Below, piece after piece: positions 48,266-60,100 of a stretch of 64,000 nucleotides of DNA. Both the position numbers and the translations under genes were made by a program. The stretch's first letter is position 1. The number at the start of each line of letters is the position of its first letter. Source of the DNA: Apostichopus parvimensis. Its lineage: Eukaryota; Echinodermata; Holothuroidea; Aspidochirotida; Stichopodidae. The notes beneath the pieces are model-generated. The model was given only the letters and a program-made list of their open reading frames with translations. It did no database searches and was not told the origin of the DNA. The stretch is taken from contig KN887010.1 of NCBI GenBank assembly GCA_000934455.1, positions 33,009 through 97,008 of the forward strand, in the 5' to 3' direction.

Positions 48266-50290
48266 CACTTAACTACATCCTTTTATTTCTATCAAGCGGC
48301 ATTCTACTCGTTTGCTTGTTCTCATACAGTCAAGCTATTTTTAAAGTCGTATGAATGCTCATCTCGGACGGACAGACACATTAAAGAAGCAGACTTTAAA
48401 ACTCTGCTCCACTTTTCTCTCCTATGTCCGAAGCATAGTAATTTTTATGCTGAGACGCACTGCAATTGTTCCTTGTTTACACATGTCAAAAGGTCTCTTT
48501 AAGTAAACCAATCAACTTATATCAAACGGCATACGAAAGAAAATAATTTATTCTGTCGTAAGAGCTGAAAATTAATTTGATTGCTTAATTCTTCGTCGGA
48601 AATGGAGTATGTAAATCTAGGCAACTAGTTCAGATGTTAACCAAATCACTGTCGTTGAGTGCAGTGTACTATACGTATAATCATATACACCGCGTACGTA
48701 CGTACATGCGATATGCTCGATAATTCACAATATTTCGACAGCAGAGCTGAGTTGTGACAGCATTTTCGCCTTATTATTGTCTTTTGGAAGGAAAGAAAAC
48801 GTGCCAGAAATTTAAGAAATGATATTATCAAAGGTATGTCATAATTGTAAGTCATTTTAACGTGAAAACGTTGTAAAAAAGAACGTTTTAAAATCGTAGG
48901 TAAAATTCGTTTGAATCTGAGTAGTGTAGGCCCACATATGCCTTTGGCCGATTCCATTCGAAGAGAAGGGAAGTCAAGAAACCCTAGGCAAGTGCCTACA
49001 AATTCAATGAAAACGTCGAGCCTATTCAGTTAGGCAAGGGCCAAAGGCTAGCTAATGTTATAGGCTGTATTAGTAATACATGTAGGCCTATTACAAATTG
49101 TATATATAGGCTACAGGTTAAATGGTTGTGGCTATTGATTCGGTTGCCACGTAGGGTTTAGTGTTTGTGCCTATTCCACGATAAACAGGGTTGGGGTTAG
49201 CAGGCAGGGTTAGGGGTAGAGAACATATGTGGTAGGTTTAGGGAACATGGTTAGGGGACAGGGTTCGTTGTAGGAGACGTGGTTAGGGTGCATTTACCCG
49301 GCAGCTGGTCCAGTACTGCAGTACAATCACCCGGGCCAATAGGCCCCACCTTGTTACATTGGGTAGGCCTAAATAAAATAGTGTTCAGCATGTTAATTAC
49401 TAGGCCCTATATGACTTTCATGAGCAAATTCTTTTTCCATGATGTCAAATTAGGATTTGGTCCCATTCTATTTCCATACAGAGCATACTAACATAATTAT
49501 TTTCTGTAGTCATAGTTCCGTTGGAGTAATTCGGTTTCAGTGGCATCGTCCTCCAAGGGAGGGGAGGGCACAGAGACGGGTCACAGAGAGGGAACAAATA
49601 CATTTGAGGGGGCTCTTAACTATGTTGTGTTTGCACTCCTGGGGTGGGAATTCGGTGTGGGGCATTGATAAATTAGTGACTAACTATAATTAAGGAACCT
49701 TTATTTACGGAATGCTGCATTATTTGTCAATTTTTAGTATATAGGCCTACTTGTATTATATACTGAGTATTCTCACCACGAATTCATTCGGGGTGGGAGC
49801 CGTTACCTGTGGAAAAATATTGCACTAGGCCCTATATTGGAATTTAGTGATTTTGCAAATTGCATTGCATTGAGTTTTGTGCAGTTTTAGGTGTGACTAT
49901 GTCAATTACATGTCCCATTCTGATTGTTAGACACTTCATCTAATAACAGATAATTATAGAGTATCAATTTGTGTCACCTTCGTGACTCTATGGTGCGTTA
50001 TTTAACACAAGTTGTCATTCAATGAAGAGGTTGTGGTGTGCATCAATTAGCATGAATTTTATGATGCACATCAGTCAATGACAGACCCTGCCCGGAGGTT
50101 GAAGGCGTGGGACATGCAATTGACAAGGTCATAATAATGGTATATTTAAGGCAAACAATAGGTGGAAAATCTTACACCCATCCCTTCAGGACCAGATCCC
50201 AATCATCCTTGTCTATATGCGGTTCCAGTTTTCCATTTCAATAATAGGCTGATGACTCCGAAAAATATTCACCCCCCTCCCCACTTATTG
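48266..50290. other. Non-coding stretch with TTAGGG-like words
   Basis: At 49187-49292 the words gggttagg, gttaggggtag, gtttaggga and ggttaggg recur about every 12-25 bases. Otherwise nothing supported; open frames at 48646-48957 (minus) and 49279-49693 (plus) have no recognisable domain. Confidence 0.4.
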
Positions 50291-50306
50291 CCCTCTCAGG
50301 TTTCCA

Positions 50307-51077
50307 ATGTTGACGCAGCTATTTTTTTCTAGTATGAATGATAGTATATTCAGGCTAGAACAATCCACTTCTCCAGAACTTCTTACAAAGTGTAAACAAG
50401 TATTTTTTATTTACTCTGTAACCACCAGGTGGAAAATGAATCTCCGCAAAAGATCCCAACGTGATTATTTACGGCTCCATAATGGTACTGACATTCCAGA
50501 TTTAAGGAAACAGAGAGCTACCTACACCTGGTCAACCAAAAAACTGTACAAAGTAGAAATACCTCAGACAAGACTTGATGGTGACTCTGAGGAGGTTAAA
50601 GTTATTTACCCTGGCTGGAGCAAGGCTTTTGATGAATGGCGGAAGGTCCGTGATATTGTTGAGACCCCACAAGAAGCTGTCAGTGGTAACAGTGAGGTGT
50701 TTTTCAAATTTTCTTTGTTGACATCAATAAAAGAAAGAATTCGCTCATGTCGAAAAGAATACAGTGAGGTTACTTTAACGATCCCCATACAAAAACAGAT
50801 ATTTGATTCATTTGTGGCAGCGGAATATTTCTCTTCTTCAGTAGCAAAAGGCAAAACCATTTTCCATTTGGCAAATGAACAAGTTGCAAAATCTGCATTC
50901 TCCAAGGGATGGTGGTTTAGAATTGTTAATGAAGCTGGTGATTTTTCTTCCATTGATCTGGACACGTTTCAGTTACACATGAAAGAAAAACGGTGTCTAG
51001 AACAGTATTCGCTAAATGGAAACTTACAACTATATCACCGTGGTTTCCAAGCAGTGGTGCGGTTTGTAAGAAAATAG
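50307..51077 (+). CDS. Upstream ORF of the 50-53 kb transposase unit
   Basis: The frame reads MNLRKRSQRDYLRLHNGTDI, RATYTWSTKKLYKVEIPQ, then KVIYPGWSKAFDEWRKV, and later NEQVAKSAFSKGWWFRIVNE. It is intact over 256 codons with an internal Met at 50436 as the likelier start, since RKRSQRDYLRLHNG is a common opening in this group. I do not recognise a fold. It lies 165 bases upstream of the transposase-like frame and in the same orientation, so it may be an upstream exon or an accessory protein. Confidence 0.5.
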   Translation: MLTQLFFSSMNDSIFRLEQSTSPELLTKCKQVFFIYSVTTRWKMNLRKRSQRDYLRLHNGTDIPDLRKQRATYTWSTKKLYKVEIPQTRLDGDSEEVKVIYPGWSKAFDEWRKVRDIVETPQEAVSGNSEVFFKFSLLTSIKERIRSCRKEYSEVTLTIPIQKQIFDSFVAAEYFSSSVAKGKTIFHLANEQVAKSAFSKGWWFRIVNEAGDFSSIDLDTFQLHMKEKRCLEQYSLNGNLQLYHRGFQAVVRFVRK

Positions 51078-51242
51078 TGGTGCAAGGAAATAGACAAAAA
51101 CACCATCGGCTACAGTAACATGTGTGGACTTGGTTGTAGAACCTCTCTTATCTGGTATGCATTTGTGTTATGATCATGTAGCAGTCACAGAATTCCACAG
51201 CAACTACAGTATTAATCGTTCAGTACCAGTATCCGTTTCAAA

Positions 51243-53431
51243 ATGGCACTTCTCATGCAAACAGTTGTGTTCATAGTTGTTTTCACATTAGTTTGTGCTG
51301 GTCAACCTGGTGATAAAAACTGGTATAATAATGTCAACACTCATAAGCTTTATGAGCTAGTTGAAGAGGGGAACTTCAAGTACTATCACCCAAGAGGTAC
51401 TGAAGAGGTGTTGAAGCAAATCCTGACTGCTCACAGAATTCCACAAGAATTTGTTGATACGGATGCTTCAATGAAGCCGTTGAAAAGCAAGATTGTACAT
51501 ATGTACCGGCAGTTTAAGAAACAATCGCATAAAGGTGGAAATTCCAAGAAGAAGTTGTTAGAACAGTGGACATGTGAAGTCTATAGGCTTCACAATGGTC
51601 ACTTGAAGCGGAAGTATGATTTGGAACTACAGGAACAGAGAAAGCGCCGAAAAATTGCGGAGGAAAAAGTGAGGATAAAATCACACCAAATTCATGAATT
51701 AAAAAGGAAGCATCGAGCACTGAAAATCTTTGCAAGCCGCCTCATTAGCAACAAGTACCTAGGAGGAACTCGGAAAAGCAAGAAAACTTCCTACAGCAAG
51801 TCGTGGATCAGACATCAGAAAAAGGTCTTGTCAGATAACATGAAGGACACTGTTTGTTATATGAAGCAGTTTGGGGTTGAGCCAGTTTCGCTTGTTGCTA
51901 AAGATGAATTTGGAAACACAGTACAAATGGAATTTTTAAAACCAAGAGCCAAACAGGAAATGAGTATCGATGAAGTGTTGTACCGTAAAGATCGGCATCT
52001 CATATCAGATTTTGCGTACAAAGAGTTTACACACCTTTCCCCAGACCTACCTTCTCTCAAACGAGTTAAAAAACGTGGTGTAGAATTGAATTCAAATTTG
52101 CATATTCACTATCTTCCAAATTCACAAGGTGTGTATGAGACTCTTGAGGGAAAGTTAAATTGGCTCATATCTCAGTTGATGGTTAAGGAAGAATTGCTAG
52201 GGAAGAACTTACTTCCAAATCACATCAAAGTCAAGGTATCTGGTGATGGGACATGTATTGGCAAGAGGTACCATGTGGTTAACATGACATGTTCTTTACT
52301 ACTGGCTGATGGAAACCTTTCTGGTAATCATGTCCTATATATACTTGAAATTCAAGAAAAGTATGAGTCTCTTAAGTGTGCTTTAAATCGCCTTGTAATA
52401 GATTGTTCTCAACTCTCCACAATTACTGTCAAAGGTAAAACCTACACTCTAGAGTATTTACTGGTAACTGATTTGAAGTTTCTGAACATAATACTTGGAC
52501 TTAAAGCATGCAGTGCCAAATACTCATGTTCTTGGTATGTTTGCCCATGACCTGAAAGATGGAATATGGATTTAAAGTGGTCACAGTCAGATTCAATTGA
52601 GGGGGCAAGAACAATATCTGAAATAAAAAAATTCTGTAAACAAAAGGACAAGTCTGGTTGTATTAACCCAGCTATTTTCCAGTCAATTCCAATTGTTAAC
52701 TGTTTACCTGATACACTTCATTTATTTTTGCGAATATCAGATCAGTTAACTAATCAAGTCATATCAGAACTTCGTCGAAGAGACAACCTTGCCAAAAATT
52801 CCAGACATTTTGACCGAAGTCGAAGAACATTGCTTGGTTTGAAGACTTTGTCCACAGCCTAGGTATGAAGTGCAATTTTTATGTTGATAAAAGCTCAGGC
52901 TTAATCAAATGCACAGACTTCACTGGACCTGAACATGAAAGGATCCCAAAAAATAAATTATTTGGACAAAATCTTAGTGGGACACCCTAAATTGTCAGAT
53001 ATAAAATCATTATGGGCCAAGTTCACATGCATTTGAATATGTTGAAATCCTTCAAAAACTTGGACGTGTCAGTCATGGCAGAGCAATGCAAGGCATGGGT
53101 AGATTTGTACTCAATAGTTTACCAAGTCAAAGACGTAACACCGTACATGCACGTGTTAGCATTCCATGTTCCTGAGGCAATCAAGCTTCATGGAAATATT
53201 CATAGATTTTCCCAACAGGGAATGGAAAAAATTAACGATTTCATAACGTCTTGGTATTTCCGATCTTCCAATCATAAATCAAATTCTTATGAACAAATTA
53301 TGTTGAAACAGAACCGCATTGAATATTTAGATACAACATGTCAACGAAAACTCAACTTTTCAGTTACTTGTGGAAAATGCCTGAAAACGGGGCATAACAA
53401 ACGAACTTGTATGTCTGTCCCCGACGAGTAG
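51243..53431 (+). pseudogene. Transposase-like protein with C-terminal zinc knuckle
   Basis: The first frame (51243-52550) holds a basic coiled coil (LQEQRKRRKIAEEKVRIKS), then VKVSGDGTCIGKRYHVVNMT, LEYLLVTDLKFLNIILGLKA and YSCSWYVCP. After a TGA at 52548 the same frame continues with RWNMDLKWSQ, EIKKFCKQKDKSG and VNCLPDTLHLFLRISDQL. After a frame change near 52835 and others near 52990, the last part reads IVYQVKDVTPYMHVLAFHVP, GNIHRFSQQGMEKINDF and CGKCLKTGHNKRTC, a CCHC knuckle as found at the end of MULE-type transposases. The Asp in SGDGT and the Asp in LLVTDLKFL are active-site candidates. The family is frequent in cnidarian predictions; I cannot name the superfamily. Confidence 0.65.
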
Positions 53432-53454
53432 TTAACATATAGCCAGTCGATCAG

Positions 53455-53530
53455 GCATAATGGTCAAGTGGTGACAGTATTGCCATTGGTCTGTAAGTCC
53501 AGAGTTCGGTCCTCATAAGTACCACAACTG
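53455..53530 (+). repeat. Possible tRNA-derived SINE head
   Basis: A box-like tggtcaagtgg (53461) and agttcggtcct (53503) lie 42 bases apart in the order and spacing of a tRNA promoter. Arms do not fold cleanly, so it is not a working tRNA gene. Confidence 0.3.
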
Positions 53531-56300
53531 TGGATCATCAGTGCAGTGCGCTCTCTTATTTGGACTGATAGACCTCGGCAGTCTGATAACGGCTCCGAAA
53601 AACTGAGTGTGTGGCTGGTCATGCATGGTCATTCAGTGACTTTTTTAAATTTTAAAATGAGTGATTTTTCATATTTTTCTATTTGCAACAGTTTACCATA
53701 TATAGTTTATGTACTTTTGCAATGTAGACAAAATTTGGGGGTCCAAAATCTTAAAAAAGGACTAGGAGTTACATATTCACAGTGTCTTGTTATGTAGAAT
53801 GGAAAGAATCCCCCACTAGCCATTTGTCTGGTTTGATGACACGACTTCATTGTTTCGCTTGTTTTTGCGAATTTTAAATATATCTTTGTTTACAGTGTTC
53901 ACATTACCAGATTTGAAGATTGTTTGACTTTTGAATAGTGTAACTGTTATGCTTCCATGTAACTGAGAAAGGCTTTCTTACAAATAAAATGACCTAGTTG
54001 GGTCTTTGCAAATGAATAAAATGTTTTCATTCACATTAACGCACCTTCATTTTCAAGGTAAGGATTGGACACTACCTAATATGCATGGACTGCAGATATG
54101 GGTCCCGGGGAGGGACCCATACTTCTTCTGGCATGGGCATTGATACCATAACATTTTTCCATTTTCTTAAACATATTGGGGCGTTCAAGTGTTAATTATC
54201 CAGTTCCTGATAATAGGGAATATTCTCCAGATTCAGCTACATTAAATTGTGATTTTGGCTCAGATTTTTTGGGCTATGTACAACCTTGCTTATGGCTAAC
54301 TCCAATTAGCTTCAATTATTCCTAATTCCAACTGTTAGTTTCTACTAAAATAAACAATGATTACCAATTCATAAATTAATCCTAATTCCAACTTCTTGTC
54401 CTTATTGCATTCATTTTGCATGCGAATTGCTTTTACCCATATTATTCCAACACCTAATCATAGTTTTGGTACAGTAGCCTAAACCTTGTATATCTAAGCC
54501 CTACATAAAGGCCTAGTATAGCCTATCTCCTTCTGAACGGATGTTCCAAGTTTGAGTCACTGAAAAAACCACGTGTTTAGAAAATCATTACTCGAGTTAG
54601 GAATACACTAGAGAGCTTCCCATAGCTTTATTTTGCACATAAGACAGCCTGCATCAATAAACAACCTTTTTCCGGGGGGGTAACATGGACTTTTTTTTGG
54701 TTTTTTGTCTTCAAAGGTTTGTTTACATTCAAAAAACCAGTCGTTGTTGACCTTTTTTTAAAAAAAATCGAGAGAACAGTGAAAACCTTCAATCAACTAA
54801 CCCTATCCAATTACAACTAGCTAAAACATACAAGGAATCAAATCAGGAGCCTCACAGGCATATGTAGAGAGATAGCTCTGTATTTGGGGAAAATATGTCC
54901 AAAATGACGTTTTTCGGTCTAAGTTTAGGGCCAAAAACACAGACCTTTTTCGGAAAACATTTCTCCAGAATGCCTCACCCCACAGAGTAGATTTTTTAGC
55001 TCTCTAGAAGCGCCACACTGAAACGGTACACACATTTAAACAATTTAGCAATAGCGCCTCCACTTTGTGAGTAATCCTTAGCAATTCAACTCGAGCATTT
55101 TTATGGTATAGAATTTCGGTCAGCTACGCTTCGTGTAGTGTGTTGTCAACGCTACCACTCACGTAATTGAAACGGTATTTAGCACATATTATCATGGCTA
55201 AATACTAAGAAGAGGCATTAGACGTTCTTTTTATGGTCAATTTGACCATCCAGCCGTTGGAGGATGACGACATCGCTGAATCTGAAGAAGATTCTGACGA
55301 TGAAATCCTGATATGGTAAACCACACTGTATGTATTGTGTATACATGTACTGTAGTAGCGCAATAGGCCTATAGCCGCTCATCGTTACGCATGACTACCA
55401 TTGTATTAGTACATGTAGGTCAATTAGTTTGGAGGGAGGGGGAGGGGTATAAGGGGGAAGGGGTTGGCAACCTGGTAGTAGATATGTTTTATACTTATAA
55501 AATAACATGTCTTGAACACATCAAACTACATATTTCATCAAAATAATTTCAAAATAATTTCAAATGGGCAAAGGAAAGTACAGTGTATGTATCATGACCT
55601 CATTTGCATATTTACATTACTAATTAGCTCAATTATAAAAAAAAAATTATAAAAATTAAAACCTCATTTCAATACCTATCTGTCAATACTTGGGTCCCTA
55701 TTGACAAAAATGAACAGATTTTAAGTAATTACAATGTGTAAATATTTTCCCCAGGAACAATGATATGACATGGAAATTGGGGACATAAGGAGATAATCAA
55801 CATTAGACCTCGTATTACTCAGCTATAAAGCACAACCTCTATTTGTATTCTATTTTTATTAATAGGACAGATTAATGAACAACACAATTACTACGGACAT
55901 TGTTTTTCAAATATTTTTTTAACATCGTAAAAATATTGTTTGCAACGTCATTTTCGGTGATTTGCATAAGGTTGAACCTTGAATTGCGCTTTTAAGTAAT
56001 CATTGCTTATACAAATATGCGCATGTGGATGCCAAGTATCATCATTCGCGAAATTAACATTTAATTATGTGCACGCTGGCAAAAGATAGACGTTAGGCCT
56101 ACTTGAAATTCTACTGAGAACTGAATGTCTGCTACATGAACATACATCTAATAAATGGTATAAATATTTTGGTTATAAATAAAGATGAGCTCGTTGACAA
56201 AATAATAGGCTACACTCAACTATATTAGGTATTATGCGTATGTTATTTATTAATAATGCAGTTTATATACTGTATAGTCATAGTAGCATGGGGCGACCGA
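53531..56300. other. Non-coding stretch
   Basis: A short acidic frame at about 55240-55320 (IQPLEDDDIAESEEDSDDE) could be a transposase N-terminal exon, but nothing follows it. C- and G-rich tracts near 54676 and 55435. Otherwise nothing supported. Confidence 0.4.
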
Positions 56301-56309
56301 AGTGTGCTT

Positions 56310-56345
56310 TTTACGTGACCCGCCATGCGGGATCAAAAACGTCAA
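56310..56345 (-). repeat. Inverted copy of the LINE tail word at 28.09 kb
   Basis: The plus strand reads acgtgacccgccatgcggga here and its reverse complement at 28082-28111. The match extends with changes for about 50 bases. Confidence 0.5.
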
Positions 56346-56552
56346 ACGCCAAAACATACACTGTGCATATTATGTACGAAAAGGCGGCGTTTAATGTACC
56401 ACACGAACTTCGGTGCACTCACTATTCGGTGCACTCACTATACGTTGCACTGTGCATGCGTTAATTCCGATCAGTCCATCCGGTATTCTCTCACAGAGCT
56501 GCGTGACTCTATGTTCAGCAGCGACGAGTTGTATGGAACGCCAAAAGGACCA

Positions 56553-56835
56553 CAGGTGGCGCTACTACTCTAAACAGGAGGTGCTACTACCCTAAACAGG
56601 GGGTGCTACTACTCCTATTAGGAGGTGCTACTACTGTAAACAGGAGGTGCTACTACTCTAAACAGGAGATGCTACTACTCCTAAGTGACGATGCTACTGT
56701 AAATAGGAGGCGCTACTACTCTAAATAGGCGATGCTGCTACTACTACAGGCGGTGTTGCTACTGTAAATTAGTGGCGCTACTACCATAAACGGAAGGTGC
56801 TACTACTCCAAATTGGAGACGCTACTACCCTGTAT
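56553..56835 (+). repeat. Minisatellite, unit about 23 bp (GGTGCTACTACT)
   Basis: About twelve copies of gg(t/c)gctactact(c/g)taaacagga, with length changes. Starts just inside a frame at 56325-56573 that is not supported as a gene. Confidence 0.85.
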
Positions 56836-57118
56836 CCAAGGCGTGTTTCCAAGGCGTGTTTACAAAACAATATGTATAGAGGGGGTCATCATGAAGGTCA
56901 ATCTCCACGCCGTGTGTGGTTATTGCGTAATCAAACCACATTCTTTGCAGACAACACCGACCAATAGCAAGTCATCTATTATGTGTTTCGAGGGGGACAG
57001 TTCTATTACAAGAGTCTTCAGCTTTTGACACATTCGCTTCGTAAACCTTTCTCGTGTCATACACACGTTTGCAATAACTTTATTTTATCGTTACATTGAG
57101 CAACGGAAAAAAGGAAGG

Positions 57119-60100
57119 ATGGACGAAATTGTAGACTCCCTCGGCATTGCGAATTCAACGGAAGTAAAAAACAACTCCAGGAGGGAACAGGTCGGATTAA
57201 TTTTCATAATTTATGTGTTTCATTGCAGAGAATGTAAATTAATTAGCTAGGCCTTACATATACAAACGATAACTTTGAATAGCTTTTTACTATAACAGAA
57301 GTGCTGCACTTAAGTTATGCTTAGGCGTAAAGTTTGTTACAGTAATCAGTCTTTTTATAAGCCAGTAATCAAAGCTAATATTATGCCCGTCTTAAAGTTG
57401 GAGGTAGCAGTTGTAAATTTTTATCTTCATAAATGATGGTCAAAATTTCTTAATGCTGTAAGTGAAAGTAGAGTAGCCCAGTATTACCATTAACTAAAGA
57501 TGAAAACTTGGTTAGTTGATCACTCTTTGTGTCTCAACTAATAAATTGCCGAAAGTATGAAGGAAGAAATGGATACCATTAGAATGTGTTCCTTTTCTAA
57601 CTTAGCTTCGCTTTCATTATTTTGTGTCCACTTTGCAGTGATCGCAATAGTGCTAACATGCATGTTCATGTTATTCTTTGTATTTCCCTAATTGCCTATC
57701 AACAATGTGTACTTTAAATTTCCTGTTAACAAAATTAGGTATGTAGGCTACCTCTCAATATTATATTATATAATGGTGTATGTGAACTGAACTTGTAATA
57801 TACATAGGCATTGTAGAAATTAATTTAAATCAAATCTTTATTATTTCGATAAATTTTGCAAAAGAAATCATTTCTTAAAATGATATCATAAAAGATAATT
57901 ATTCTTAATTGTGATACACATTTAGCATACAGGGCATTAAACTCACATTTAGCAACAACAAAAACTTAATGACCTAAACTAATATGCAAGACAACTTTTG
58001 TGTGAAGGAAAATAATAAATAGTATTTTCCATGACATTCTGCTGCCACTTGAAGACCACTTCAAGATATACAAATCATATAAATTTAGCATAGTAGCTGC
58101 ATGAATTCTGATACTAAAATTACAACACTATATTCCACTCACCCACAAGTTTCACTCAGTGAACGAGTTCAAGGTGCATTTCATATGAACACTTTAAGTT
58201 GTATATTGTTTGTCAGTAGACTAGGTTGATTGTAGGCATAGTTATTAGTTAAGTGAAAGGACTATAGTCTAGTCTATGCTAAGGTTTAATAATTGTATAA
58301 ATAACATATTTCCTAAAATCATAAACATTTGTTGAAACTACAAAGCAGTACATATACCCTAGTGCTGATGTGCTTTGTTTCTTATCATTTTCAAAAGAAA
58401 TATACCCAGCCAAAAAATTACATCTCTTGTTGTTGACATAGTAAATTCAAGTGATTTAAGTCAGCCAATGCTGCATTCACTTCCAATTAACTTTTTGCAC
58501 TGTATTTTTGTGCTGGACACCGTATGGTGTTCAACACAAATAGCAGTGCTTCTGCTCTACTTGCAATTTGTTTTGAACATTGTGATATAGATAAATACCT
58601 GATCTGAATCGACTATCTGATTGCATGTGGAATACATGGCTTAACAACATCTTTGTGCTTTAACTTTAGTTTGAAATTGAAAAAGAAACTGCTTCTATTT
58701 TGACCAAGTATGTTCTTTCAATCAATATAAACCAAGAGATATTATTAGCAATGTAAATCAGTATTCTTGAAATGGACCAATCCTAACATTTACATCCTAA
58801 ATATTTATGATCATTAAAGTGCACAATTTTTAAAGTCAAAATAATTTACACTTGATTTCATCTTTCATCCAATACTTATTGAAACATGGGACTGCTTTAC
58901 TAAGTGGCAATACTGACAGCATTCAAACCAACTCATTTTGGTCATATAGACCTATTGTACACTACAGTGAAATCATTAAACCTAACAGGAAGTACAGCAT
59001 ACAGAGCATACGTGGACTATAATCACAGCCACTAACTCAATATAGCACAACCAACATACAATCTATAAAAAATGGAATTTAAGGTTAAAATCCCATGAAG
59101 TGAATTAACCTGCTCAGACATTTTNNNNNNNNNNNNNNNNNNNNNNNNNNNNNNNNNNNNNNNNNNNNNNNNNNNNNNNNNNNNNNNNNNNNNNNNNNNN
59201 NNNNNNNNNNNNNNNNNNNNNNNNNNNNNNNNNNNNNNNNNNNNNNNNNNNNNNNNNNNNNNNNNNNNNNNNNNNNNNNNNNNNNNNNNNNNNNNNNNNN
59301 NNNNNNNNNNNNNNNNNNNNNNNNNNNNNNNNNNNNNNNAACTTTCTTCTTACTTTCAAGTTTTTAGTCAATAACTTCATGAAGAGTACATATATATGTT
59401 ATCTCCAATGTAGGTTAACAGTGCAACGAAAATTATTTTGGACATTTTAAGCGGAATTCAAATAATTAAACAGTTATACCTATCTGTGATTGACTGTCCC
59501 AACTTTCTGGTTGTAACAGTGGGATTCCATGGGATACATCATCATTAAGGAGAATGTGTGTAGCTCTGTGAAACCAAATTTATATTTTGAGGTATAACAG
59601 GCCTTACTTTGTGTTCTATGTGGTTACAGACAGATTTCAAAGAAGTTTAACAAAGTGACAACTAGGCTGTCATGGGTTAGAGGTGGTAATGCTTATTGAC
59701 CAAAAAGTCGACTTAGGATCTTTCAAGGAAATAGACAACCAAAACAATGATATTCCGTATTACATATTTTGCATACATTAGAAATCCAATGTAACCATCA
59801 GTGCAACAAGAACTGTTTTAAATCTCACTTTCAATGTAAATAAAATGACACCAACATAAGACAAGTTATAAGATTGTTAGATTGCACTTGCTTCAAATAC
59901 ATATGACAGCTTAGGTGGTCAAGATCTCCTTTCCAGTTATCAATTAACCCTTAATTGGGTTATTTTCACATCACATGTTTTCCGCATGTTCACACGTAAG
60001 AACTACTACTCCGTACACCAATGCGCAGGAATGTTCAACCTCTGCACATAAAACAGTATACTGTATTCAAATTTCAAACCAATTTGTACCACTATACCAT

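Noticed and set aside
48646-48957. 103-codon minus-strand frame
   Set aside because: No recognisable feature, no splice context.
53455-53530. Working tRNA gene
   Set aside because: Stems do not pair properly.
55190-55320. piggyBac-like N-terminal exon
   Set aside because: Short acidic text only; no transposase follows and a stop lies early in the frame.
56234-56595. Three overlapping open frames
   Set aside because: Overlap the minisatellite and LINE-tail word; no domain.
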